Below, in pieces: positions 7,717-15,579 of a stretch of DNA of 24,901 bases; within the stretch, counting starts at the first letter, position 1; each line of letters opens with the position of its first letter. This stretch comes from an uncultured Verrucomicrobiota bacterium (GTDB lineage Bacteria > Verrucomicrobiota > Kiritimatiellia > RFP12 > UBA1067), in NCBI GenBank assembly GCA_946631345.1, contig CAMPAA010000013.1, positions 1 to 24,901 on the forward strand. The letters are read 5' to 3'. A program made the translations under genes and the position numbers. The notes under the pieces were generated by a model. That model saw nothing but the letters and a program-made list of their open reading frames with translations, ran no database searches and had not been told where the DNA came from.

Positions 7717-8633
7717 CCCAGCCTCACGCGAGGGTCGAGCCATGCGTACAGCAGATCCGTGGCGAGGTTCACTCCCTGGTACAGGAGCGCGCCCAGCACC
7801 ACCACGGCGCGCACGACCGCCATGTCGCTTGAGTGGATGGCGTTTATCGATACGTTGCCAAGCCCGGGGATGCCGAAGAAGCTTTCCAGCATCAGCGAAC
7901 CGGTGAAGAGGTACGGGATGGCAAGTGACACGTATGTCACGATTGGGATGAGCGAGTTGCGCAGAACATGCACAAACAGCACGCGCGCCTCGGACAGCCC
8001 CTTCATCCGCGCCGTTCTCACGTATGGCTTGTATATCTCGTCGAGGATCGCTGTGCGGAAGAACCGCACGTCCACACCCAGCCCGGAGACTATGCCGATC
8101 AGCACGGGCAGCACGAGGTAGAACGCGCTTTCGTAGCCCCACACAGGGAAGAGCCCAAGCTTGAACGCGAATATGAACTGCCCGGCCAGCACCCACACCA
8201 CGTAGTTCACGCTCATCAGCAGCGTGGAACCCACCAGCACGGCGCGGTCGAGCGGCCCGCCGCGCCCAGCGGCGCAGAGCAGCGCGAGCATCAGCCCGAC
8301 CACAGTGCCTCCGGCGAGGATCGGAACCGTGAGCGAAAGCGACGGCCCCACGCCGCGCTTCAGCACGTCTATGACAGGCTCGTCAGCTTCCGTGGATATG
8401 CCGAAGTCGCCGTGCGCGAGATCGGTGCAGAACTTCACGAACTGCTTCGGCATCGGAAGGTCGTAGCCGTACTTGTGGTTGAACGCCGCTATGGACTCCT
8501 TGGTCGCATTCTTTCCAAGGATCACCTGCGCCGGAGAGCCGCCTACCACGTTGAAGAGCACGAACGTGAGCAGTATGATGCCGAACGTCGTCGGCACCAC
8601 CTCCAGCAGTCGTCTGACAATGTACTTCAGCAT
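7713..8633 (-). CDS. ABC transporter permease, DppB/OppB type (peptide/nickel family)
   Basis: The 306-residue protein starts MLKYIVRRLLEVVPTTFGI, the usual first helix of DppB-type subunits. It continues with a periplasmic loop containing YGYDLPMPKQFVKF and HGDFGIS, and five more helices. The EAA coupling helix reads YVRTARMKGLSEARVLFVHV with RNSLIPIV, and the conserved ESFFGIPGLG follows near the C-terminus. It should pair with the DppC-type subunit to form the membrane channel of a peptide-class ABC importer. The start at 8633 overlaps the last codons of the 690-aa gene by 7 bases, with only a weak ribosome binding site (GCAGG), so translation is probably coupled. No binding protein or ATPase gene is near. 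Confidence 0.93.
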   Translation of the reverse strand: MLKYIVRRLLEVVPTTFGIILLTFVLFNVVGGSPAQVILGKNATKESIAAFNHKYGYDLPMPKQFVKFCTDLAHGDFGISTEADEPVIDVLKRGVGPSLSLTVPILAGGTVVGLMLALLCAAGRGGPLDRAVLVGSTLLMSVNYVVWVLAGQFIFAFKLGLFPVWGYESAFYLVLPVLIGIVSGLGVDVRFFRTAILDEIYKPYVRTARMKGLSEARVLFVHVLRNSLIPIVTYVSLAIPYLFTGSLMLESFFGIPGLGNVSINAIHSSDMAVVRAVVVLGALLYQGVNLATDLLYAWLDPRVRLG

Positions 8634-10699
8634 GGCCTGCGGCTGTTGCTGTTGACGAAACGCAGGAAGAGATCCCGGAACACGTCAAGGTGCTCCGACT
8701 GCCAAAGCAGCGACTTGATCACGAAGCGTCCTCGCTCCGCGAAGGCATAGCGCGCGGGAATCGGAGGCGCGAAGCGGAGGATATCCTCCCGCTGGCGCGT
8801 GAACCGAAACGTCAGCGACCTCGTGCGCGACTCGAAGCCCGCGAGGAAGCGCTCGCACAGCACCGTGCGCCGGGCCGGCTGGATGTCGCGCTCCCTTATC
8901 CAGTCCATGAACGTCTTTGCGTACGAACGCATGTAGAAGCGGGCCGCCGCACCGAAGTTCTTCTCCGTGCAGGAGCGGTCTGGCCAGCCGCAACTGCCGC
9001 GCACCGAACAGATCGACACGCTCCCCGGCATTATTCGGTCGCGCTCCGGATCCCAGGCGAAGCGGTATATCTCCTTGCCCACCCCGAAAAGGGCCGACTT
9101 CGTCGCGGCGTCGTACTTCTTCATCATCAGGTTCTGCGCGGCAGCATCGCCCATGAGGAAGGCTATTCGCTCCTGCGCGGCGGCATCGGAGATCAGGTTT
9201 GCGGGGATGCCGCACAGCGGCTCCCCCTCGCACCGCGTACGGATGTAGTAGTCGTAGACGAGCCGCCGCTTGCCGAAGGCGCGGTGCCGAAGCAGCCTGT
9301 AGTCCGGCAGGTTCACCCCTAGCGCCTTGAAACCGGCTATGCGGGCCAGCACATACGCACCGTAGCCGCCGTCGAAACTGGACAGCCGCTTCTCCACGAA
9401 CGCCGACGTCAGCGGGCGGCAGTTCGTCTTGAACACGATCTCGCGCGTGCGCCCCTCGCCAGGCTCCACGCCCTGGTCGCGTTCGGGCTCCTCGGTGCGC
9501 AGCTCGTATACGTTGGCGTACTCGATGAACTCGTCCTTGCTCAGCACCTGCCGCACGTTGGATAGTAGCATCTCGGTGCGGGCGTCCGTGCCGGGATGGT
9601 ACTGAGGCGCTCCGTTGAGGAACGTCGCGCCCGGAAGCGCGGTACGGCGGGAGTCGAACGCGGACGCCGTGCCCTCGCCGGACACGGCATACACCTCGCC
9701 CGTGAGGTGCATGTAAAGCGATTCGGCGAATATGGCGGAAGTCTCGTCAGCAAACTCGGGGCGCGTGAGTAGCGCGCGGAACTGCGTATCAATCTCGGCT
9801 ATGCGTCCGGGCGCGCGATCCGGCTCGGTGGCCACATCGGCCAGCAGCTCCTCAAGGCGCGGCACTATCTTCTCCGCCGCGCTGCCGCGCATCAGGCCGA
9901 ACAGCTCTATCTCGTGGTGCCCGTGGAACTTCGGCTGGCGCATGAACGAGCATTCGTTCCCCTCGAACACCCCCGCCAGCTCCGCCAGCGCCGTGCGGAA
10001 GGCCGGGAAATCACTGCGGGCAAGCCCGGACAGACGGTGGAACTCAGGCCATGACAGGAAATGCACGCCCTTCACGGAGTGGTAATAGGTGAGCGCGGAT
10101 GCGATTCGCTTGCGGCTCTGGGCGACGGCGGCGCGTATTCCGGCCTCCGACCAGGCGAGCGGCTTCACGCGCCACTCCTGCCCGCGTTCGCGGAAATACT
10201 GAAGCGTCTCGTCGTTCCGTTCGACCATCACAACGTCGTCCAGCGAAAAGCCGAGACCGTTCACAAGCCAGTCGTCAAGCGCAACCAGCTTCGCGCAAGG
10301 CACGTCGCGCTGCGACACCTCCAGCTTCCCGTCAACCACGTTCGCCACAAGGATCGAGTTCGTGAGGGCGCTGGAGCGCTGGTCGGGCGGCAGCTCGCAG
10401 AGATCCCACAGCTTGCCGGAAAGGAGCGGCAGCGCCGCAACGCCGTGGTTCCCGTCCGTTACCGTTATGAGATGGCCGAACGAACCCGGCACGAGGTCGT
10501 TCTTCTCCGCCACGAGCACGGAGGCATGGGCGTCCACATGCTTCCACACGTCGCGCTCGAACACGACGGTGTCGTCGCCAAGGTCGTATGCGTGGAAGAG
10601 CTTGCGCACGCCCATCGACAGCGTGGCAACTCTTTCCGGACGACGCACCGCCTCGCGCTGGATCCTCCTGAAGAACTTTCTGATAGTGGATATTTGCAT
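8627..10699 (-). CDS. 690-aa protein of unknown function with faint kinase-like motifs
   Basis: I do not recognise this protein. It has no signal peptide or membrane segment and should be cytoplasmic. The N-terminal half (1-410) shows no motif I can name. In the C-terminal half several elements recall a protein-kinase-like fold: IVFKTN with Lys424, a following helix with VEKR (Glu436), a hinge-like YDYYIR (482-487), FLMGDAAAQNLMM (514-526) resembling a catalytic GDxxxxN loop, then LFGVGKE (537-543). The canonical DFG Asp is not evident. A Cys-containing stretch (SICSVRGSCGWPDRSC, 562-577) follows. The first gene after a strong extended -10 promoter, it overlaps the DppB-type gene by 7 bases, so it is probably produced with the permeases. 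The ATG at 10699 has only a short GGA upstream, so the start is fairly but not fully secure. Confidence 0.85.
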   Translation of the reverse strand: MQISTIRKFFRRIQREAVRRPERVATLSMGVRKLFHAYDLGDDTVVFERDVWKHVDAHASVLVAEKNDLVPGSFGHLITVTDGNHGVAALPLLSGKLWDLCELPPDQRSSALTNSILVANVVDGKLEVSQRDVPCAKLVALDDWLVNGLGFSLDDVVMVERNDETLQYFRERGQEWRVKPLAWSEAGIRAAVAQSRKRIASALTYYHSVKGVHFLSWPEFHRLSGLARSDFPAFRTALAELAGVFEGNECSFMRQPKFHGHHEIELFGLMRGSAAEKIVPRLEELLADVATEPDRAPGRIAEIDTQFRALLTRPEFADETSAIFAESLYMHLTGEVYAVSGEGTASAFDSRRTALPGATFLNGAPQYHPGTDARTEMLLSNVRQVLSKDEFIEYANVYELRTEEPERDQGVEPGEGRTREIVFKTNCRPLTSAFVEKRLSSFDGGYGAYVLARIAGFKALGVNLPDYRLLRHRAFGKRRLVYDYYIRTRCEGEPLCGIPANLISDAAAQERIAFLMGDAAAQNLMMKKYDAATKSALFGVGKEIYRFAWDPERDRIMPGSVSICSVRGSCGWPDRSCTEKNFGAAARFYMRSYAKTFMDWIRERDIQPARRTVLCERFLAGFESRTRSLTFRFTRQREDILRFAPPIPARYAFAERGRFVIKSLLWQSEHLDVFRDLFLRFVNSNSRRPC

Positions 10700-10747
10700 A
10701 TGCTATCCGTAGCTCAAACCTTCCTTCACTTCCTTTTAACGGCATCT

Positions 10748-10759
10748 ATTATACCACAA
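10748..10759 (-). promoter_or_regulatory. extended -10 promoter of the 690-aa gene/permease operon
   Basis: TTGTGGTATAAT on the minus strand, 48 bases before the ATG at 10699. A TTGGCG (10774-10769) lies 15 bp upstream as a poor -35. The leader also holds AAGGAAGTGAAGGAAGG, too far from the start to act as its ribosome binding site. Confidence 0.6.
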
Positions 10760-10830
10760 TCCATGTTCCGCCAATCGCTTCTTCCAAAACAAATGGCAGG
10801 GCCGTTTTGATAAAGCGGACGCCAACAACG

Positions 10831-10849
10831 GGCGATTTGTCAAATCGCC
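10831..10849. repeat. perfect 8-bp hairpin, possibly REP-like
   Basis: GGCGATTT, three-base loop GTC, AAATCGCC. The flanks (CTACCAACGGG on one side, CCAACAACGG on the other) and a second hairpin nearby give the look of a dispersed REP-type element. It has no T-tract for either strand, so it is not a standard intrinsic terminator, although it lies 100 bp past the glycosyltransferase stop. Confidence 0.45.
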
Positions 10850-10861
10850 TCTACCAACGGG

Positions 10862-10873
10862 ACCCAAATGGGT
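10862..10873. repeat. short hairpin ACCCA-AA-TGGGT
   Basis: A perfect 5-bp stem with a two-base loop, 12 bp from the larger hairpin. The tandem pair could be one composite repeat. A stem this short can also arise by chance. Confidence 0.3.
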
Positions 10874-10949
10874 TTGCGCTCACTGCGTCGTGGAACGCCT
10901 GTCGTCGTTTGTCACGATTCGTTCTGCGGTTGTCATTTCCCGGCACCAA

Positions 10950-11681
10950 TCATTTCCCAGTGCAAAATGCCGCCGACGAAAAAGAGAATGCAATCGTCTG
11001 CCAAAAACTTTTCACAGCTGCCTTAAACAGTTTCCACTCCTTGATGCTTACTTCCCCTGTTGTACGATCATGTTGCGGCACACGCGTTTCAAAACAACGC
11101 AACCTATATCGAGCAGCCAAACCACTGAGAATTACATTTGGTGCAAATGTGGTCAATGGAATATTGGAGTAGAAATCTCTGAATGCAGACACGCGCATGA
11201 GCCTATATGGTGAATTGACATCCCACACGCTCCTGCCATAGAAAAGCCGGACGCTCAACCTTGAGGCAAAGCTAATGACTTTTCGCGGCAGTGCTTGTTT
11301 CCTGCCGTCTCTGATTCCAACAAGAAAATCATATTCCATACGCCTTGACCAAAGTTCATTGAACTTCTCTGGCCCCATCTCGTCATCGGAGTCTACCTGA
11401 AACACCCAGTCGAACCCATCAGCGACAGTGTCTCGATATCCGGTCAGGATGGTATTGCCATGTCCACCGTTGGGCTTGTCTCTGACGTTTATGCTGACTC
11501 CCAAACGAGCGGCGGCATCCTTCATGACAGCGAGGGAATTATCCTTGGAGCCGTCATTGTAAGGGCGTATCTCATAGTCTATGCCCAACACCTTCAACGC
11601 TGCATCCCATTTCTCCAGCACAGCGACGATAGCTTCCTGTTCGTTGTAGACAGGCATTACAACACATAACTTTTCAGACAT
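10950..11681 (-). CDS. Family 2 glycosyltransferase (polyprenyl-phosphate sugar synthase-like)
   Basis: The 243-residue protein has a GT-A fold. Motifs in order are VVMPVYNEQEAI (7-18), the nucleotide-binding NDGSKDNS (42-49), the metal-binding VDSDDEM (96-102), VNSPYRLMR (155-163) and VPQHDRTTGE (201-210). It lacks C-terminal membrane helices, as in dolichol-phosphate-mannose-synthase-like enzymes or short cell-surface glycan transferases; donor and acceptor cannot be read from sequence. The ATG at 11681 has AAAGGAG 7 bases upstream, preferred to a longer in-frame start at 11753. Its base composition is lower in GC (54 of 120 bases in 11041-11160, against about 60-80% in samples of flanking genes), suggesting acquisition by transfer. 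It is alone: 125 bp separate it from the upstream gene and 250 bp from the next. Confidence 0.9.
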   Translation of the reverse strand: MSEKLCVVMPVYNEQEAIVAVLEKWDAALKVLGIDYEIRPYNDGSKDNSLAVMKDAAARLGVSINVRDKPNGGHGNTILTGYRDTVADGFDWVFQVDSDDEMGPEKFNELWSRRMEYDFLVGIRDGRKQALPRKVISFASRLSVRLFYGRSVWDVNSPYRLMRVSAFRDFYSNIPLTTFAPNVILSGLAARYRLRCFETRVPQHDRTTGEVSIKEWKLFKAAVKSFWQTIAFSFSSAAFCTGK

Positions 11682-11735
11682 CTCGTTTCTCCTTTTGGCT
11701 CTTTCGAAAAGATGGCAAGCACCCATTGTGGTCTT

Positions 11736-11749
11736 TTGGCGAATGCCAA
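11736..11749. promoter_or_regulatory. inverted repeat TTGGC-GAAT-GCCAA upstream of the glycosyltransferase gene
   Basis: A perfect 5-bp inverted repeat in the 125-bp spacer between the transglutaminase-like gene and the glycosyltransferase gene, 55 bases before the start codon. It could be an operator half-site pair or chance. No extended -10 of the kind seen elsewhere in the window is present in this spacer. Confidence 0.2.
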
Positions 11750-11806
11750 CCATACCCGTACGCGGTGAAAGGAAGCGGAGCGCTGGGCGGCGGAACGCGG
11801 ATATTC

Positions 11807-14800
11807 CTAACGGACCTTTCGCACGACTATGGTACGGATGAGGCGCGAACCGGTGCGGCGGTTCCAGTCGCGGAAGAACCCGAGCCAGTCCTTCGTGAAC
11901 ATTCGAGCCCGACCCGGCAGCAGCTCCTCGCGGAACGTCACATGCAGCCGCCCATCCACCACGCGGCTACCCACCGTGGAGCGGAACCTCGCCGTCTCAT
12001 CGCCGGGGAGCACGATCTGCCACGGCTCCGGCATATGCTCTATCGCCGTGTAGCCCTCCGGAAGCACAACCTCCCTAACGAACACCGTGGAGCGCAGCCT
12101 TCCGTCAACACCGAACGGACTCTTCCGCTCGGACTCCCCGCCCGGCAAAAACGCCCCGCCGAGCCCCGGCACTACAAGAGTAAGCGTGTCGCCGTTCTTC
12201 GCCGCGTAGTTCGGCGCGTAGGCCGAATAGACGATGCTGAACGGGTAGCCGTCCACATCCACATCAAGGCCGGAAACGGCCTCGGCCGATTCGGCTATGT
12301 TTCCGATCAGCTCCGTATGGTGGCGCGCGCGCATCTCCGGCAGCATCTCGGCATAGCGTTTGCGGAGAGCGGCCACGGCGACACCCCACGTGGTGTTGGA
12401 TACGGTGATGCGGGCCGCGCCGGAATCGTTCACGTCGATGAACATTGCATTCTCCACGCGCCCGTTGCGCCCCTCCACATCGCGCACGCCGAGCGGCGTG
12501 TACTCGTTCTCGCAGTCGAGGACGAAGCTATGCTCCTCGCCTCCGAAAAGACCGAAGAGCCAGCCGCCCTCGCGCACCGTAGCGCGGATCGTCAGGTCGC
12601 TGAAGTCATCGGGCTGCGGGACGTCGCGGCGAGCGCGGGCCACGGCAGGGTATCCTGCGGCATCGCCATCGGTCAGCACGTACTCCACCCTGCATCCGAT
12701 GGCCTCGAGCATCGCGTAGTAGAGGTTCATCCAGTCGGTGGCGGAAGCGTACCCATCCGCAAGCGAACGGTCTGGAGGGAAGAACGCGACCTCGAACGGA
12801 AGCGCGAAAAGCCCCGGTCCAGCAACGCGCACGTTCTTCCAGAGCCAATCGCGCACGGCCTTTATCCTATCCCTATCCTCCGCGCACTCCTTCCCGGCCA
12901 CGAGGGCAAGCGCCTTCCTCCCAGCGGCGGCGGAGCCGGCAGAGCGGGCGGACGCAAGCGCGCCAAACAGCGACGCACGGTACTCATCCAGATCGGCCGC
13001 AGAGACGAGCGCCGCGTGGCGCCACATGAGCGCCGGAGGCTGCCCACCCTCGCGCGGCAGGGCGGCGGGATTCGTGACCGCAAAGGAAAACCGACCACAC
13101 GCGGATACGTTCGTGAGGCTGCCAGACCATGCCACCTTCATCGGCGAACCAAGCGCCGAGCCGTCCACCACCACCTCCTTCACCCCAATCGGCTCCGTGG
13201 AATCGAAGGCGAAGAGGTTGCAGTAGGCTATCGGAGAGTTGGTTACGGTCGTCACCGTAGTCACACGGATGACGCTGCCTATTTCCACGGCAGGCAGGTT
13301 TACGACAAGCCTCTTGGATGCAGGATAGCGCGGAGCGCCGGCCACCCACCCGGCGTCGAGCACGTTCATCTCCCTCGACGTCACGGGATAGACGCGTCCG
13401 CTCCTGTTCGACACCGTCGCCGACACAACCTCGCAATCGCCAACGCACGGATTGTAGCTGAACGCAAGTTCAGCGGAAGACTTCTTGCCTGCGTAGGTGA
13501 GCACCTCCTTCTCCCATGAGTTCGTCACCGTCCACGAAAACGGCGTGTGCAAATGCACCTCGCGGCGATCGCGCACAAGCCTGACGTTCGCCTCGTGCGC
13601 CACGCCGCGGGCGGCAAACTGCGGCTTGCGCCTCACTCCAAGCTCGATCGCCTCAAGGTCGTCCTTGAGCGCAAGATAGCCTTCTGGCGAAAGCTCGGTG
13701 GTGCCGATTTCCCGCCGTCTCACCGCGGAAAGCTTGCCATCCTTGACATCGATACGGCGTTCATAGCGGCATCCGCCGTCGCCCTCGGCTACATTTGGCG
13801 GCATATAGACAGGCCGCCCGAGAGAATCGCCGAGCCGAAGCGTCAGGCGCTCTTCGGCAAGAGCAGTGGAGAAGAACCTGAGCGGATAGCGACGCTTCTC
13901 AAGCTCGGTGCCGCTGGACAGCAACCGGTCGGCGATGGAAAACCCAGAGAAGACGAAAGGTGGCGTGAGCTCGTCGCGGGTCTCGCCGCGTACAACGAGA
14001 TCCGGCAGACGTGCCGTGAGCGACACGACGAGAGGCTTGTCGGTGTCGCGCAGATCGGACGGGGAAAGTTCGAACGCAAGAAGCTCCGCGCCTGGATAGG
14101 AGGCCCGCAGAAGCCCTTCGAACAGGCGGCGGCGCTCCTTGGGCGTCTTCTTCACGAAGCTGCCCCTGAAGAGGTCGTTTGCTCCGCCGAAGGTGGCGAC
14201 CGTCTCGACGAGCGCCGAGCCGTCCGGATCAAGGATTCCGTTAGTCTCAACCCTAAACGCGTTGGCTTCCGCCGGTTTCACCGGCACGACGTCCAGCGGC
14301 ATCCCCTTTGGATGGGCCACGAGGTATGAGCGGTCCATCAGATACGCGGGAAGAATGTCCTTGGTGTTCTCGTTGGTGGGATCCATGAGGAGGAAGCGCG
14401 CATTTGTGCGACTGGCGCCGTCAGCCGCGTCCGCCGACTGCGCCACGGCCACGATGGCGTGGTTGAAGTACGGCAAAGGCACGTCCTCGTCCATCTTCGG
14501 GCCCACATAGATAAGCACGGGATACGCATCGAAGCCCGCCATCCGAAGCATCGCCGCAAGCAGCGCCGCCTTGTCGCGACACACCCCGTAGCGGTTGTCG
14601 AACGTGATGCGCACGTCATGCGGGGCGTAGCCGGGCGACTCATCCTCCAGAGTGAGGCCCATGTATCTGATCTCCTGCGACACGAACTTGAACAGCGCAC
14701 GAATCTTCTCCATATCCGTCGACAGCCCCGCCACAAGCGATGCGACCGTGTTCGTCATCTCGGCGTTTGTCGCCTCCAGCCGTGGGCGGCACAGCTCCCA

Positions 14801-15571
14801 GTACCAGCGCGAGACGTCCTCCCAGCTTTTCGACGTTGACACAAGCACTTTCTGCGCGACCGAACCGAACGCCGGCATATCCGGCTCGGGAAAGGCCTGC
14901 GGCACGTTGCGTGCAACCCACCGCAGACGCGTGCGGCCATCCTGCAGCCGTTCATCCGGCTCGCGCGTGACGGTATCCCCCAGCGGATGGCGCAGCTTAA
15001 CGCTTGCGATTGGGCGCTCCTGCGGCGAAACGACTTCCAGAGAAGCGCGCACGATCGGCCGCGTCGATTCGAAGAGCGCTCCCGAAGCGAATGCGTCGCG
15101 CATGCGCGGCTTGAGCATCCGCTCGCGCGTTACCACGCGGCGAATCTCTCCGATCTCCACCCCTGGCACGGAACACGTAATCGTGCGGTCGAGAGGGTCG
15201 TAGATGTTGGATGCGGTGGATGAGTTGTCCGTCGCCTCCTTGAGCGTCTTGCGGAAATCGACTGAACGCGTAACGCCGTTGGTGCCCGTAATCTCCACCT
15301 TCAGTATCTCGGCATCGCCATAGCGCCTGGAAACGCTCAGGGACACCGTGCGCAGGGATCTCCGCCCCTTCTCCGTCAGTGCCACAACGCGTTCGTCGTT
15401 CTCGGCAGTGTACGTGCCGTCGGCGGCGTACTCGATGCGTGTGGCATCATCCAACACCACGGTGTCGGCATCCGGATAGTCCATCCGCGAAACCGCCGCC
15501 GCAGGTAGCGCGAACGCAGCGGCAATGCCGGCAACCGGCAGCCACCCCCGAAAACGCCAGCGCCCAGCCAT
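11807..15571 (-). CDS. Exported tandem DUF3857/transglutaminase-like protein
   Basis: The 1254-residue protein begins with a signal peptide (GWLPVAGIAAAFALPAAA, about 9-26). The first half has a DUF3857-type beta domain (about 30-235) and a transglutaminase-like core with Cys331 in RYGVCRDKAA, His371 in YFNHAI and Asp397 in LLMDPTNE, a plausible triad. The second half repeats the plan: a beta-rich domain (about 655-855), then a core in which GYASATDW has Ala944 where Cys is expected, with His1014 in EEHSF and Asp1019 in VLDCEN kept. A further beta domain ends the protein. The family is thought to cleave or cross-link peptides or to act as a scaffold in the periplasm. The ATG at 15571 has GAGGG 5 bases upstream; a GTG two codons earlier is the alternative. 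It follows the SPFH gene by 8 bp. Confidence 0.88.
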   Translation of the reverse strand: MAGRWRFRGWLPVAGIAAAFALPAAAVSRMDYPDADTVVLDDATRIEYAADGTYTAENDERVVALTEKGRRSLRTVSLSVSRRYGDAEILKVEITGTNGVTRSVDFRKTLKEATDNSSTASNIYDPLDRTITCSVPGVEIGEIRRVVTRERMLKPRMRDAFASGALFESTRPIVRASLEVVSPQERPIASVKLRHPLGDTVTREPDERLQDGRTRLRWVARNVPQAFPEPDMPAFGSVAQKVLVSTSKSWEDVSRWYWELCRPRLEATNAEMTNTVASLVAGLSTDMEKIRALFKFVSQEIRYMGLTLEDESPGYAPHDVRITFDNRYGVCRDKAALLAAMLRMAGFDAYPVLIYVGPKMDEDVPLPYFNHAIVAVAQSADAADGASRTNARFLLMDPTNENTKDILPAYLMDRSYLVAHPKGMPLDVVPVKPAEANAFRVETNGILDPDGSALVETVATFGGANDLFRGSFVKKTPKERRRLFEGLLRASYPGAELLAFELSPSDLRDTDKPLVVSLTARLPDLVVRGETRDELTPPFVFSGFSIADRLLSSGTELEKRRYPLRFFSTALAEERLTLRLGDSLGRPVYMPPNVAEGDGGCRYERRIDVKDGKLSAVRRREIGTTELSPEGYLALKDDLEAIELGVRRKPQFAARGVAHEANVRLVRDRREVHLHTPFSWTVTNSWEKEVLTYAGKKSSAELAFSYNPCVGDCEVVSATVSNRSGRVYPVTSREMNVLDAGWVAGAPRYPASKRLVVNLPAVEIGSVIRVTTVTTVTNSPIAYCNLFAFDSTEPIGVKEVVVDGSALGSPMKVAWSGSLTNVSACGRFSFAVTNPAALPREGGQPPALMWRHAALVSAADLDEYRASLFGALASARSAGSAAAGRKALALVAGKECAEDRDRIKAVRDWLWKNVRVAGPGLFALPFEVAFFPPDRSLADGYASATDWMNLYYAMLEAIGCRVEYVLTDGDAAGYPAVARARRDVPQPDDFSDLTIRATVREGGWLFGLFGGEEHSFVLDCENEYTPLGVRDVEGRNGRVENAMFIDVNDSGAARITVSNTTWGVAVAALRKRYAEMLPEMRARHHTELIGNIAESAEAVSGLDVDVDGYPFSIVYSAYAPNYAAKNGDTLTLVVPGLGGAFLPGGESERKSPFGVDGRLRSTVFVREVVLPEGYTAIEHMPEPWQIVLPGDETARFRSTVGSRVVDGRLHVTFREELLPGRARMFTKDWLGFFRDWNRRTGSRLIRTIVVRKVR

Positions 15572-15579
15572 GAGCACCC

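Larger units (their letters stand above)
10700..10949. other. 250-bp gene-free spacer
   Basis: This is the longest gene-free stretch of the window. It holds the extended -10 promoter at 10748-10759 and two hairpins (10831-10849 and 10862-10873). No open frame in it looks like a real gene. No T-run follows either hairpin on the minus strand. Confidence 0.6.

Noticed and set aside
10831..10849. Hairpin as an intrinsic terminator for the glycosyltransferase gene
   Set aside because: No T-run follows the stem on the minus strand and the stem is about 100 bp past the stop.
10807..11172. A plus-strand frame of 121 codons starting in the large spacer
   Set aside because: Most of it is antisense to the glycosyltransferase; the part in the spacer is the hairpin region and has no protein similarity I can see.
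11726..13519. A 597-codon open frame on the plus strand
   Set aside because: It lies antisense to the transglutaminase-like gene, has an Arg/His-rich composition typical of an opposite-strand frame in GC-rich DNA, and shows no domain.
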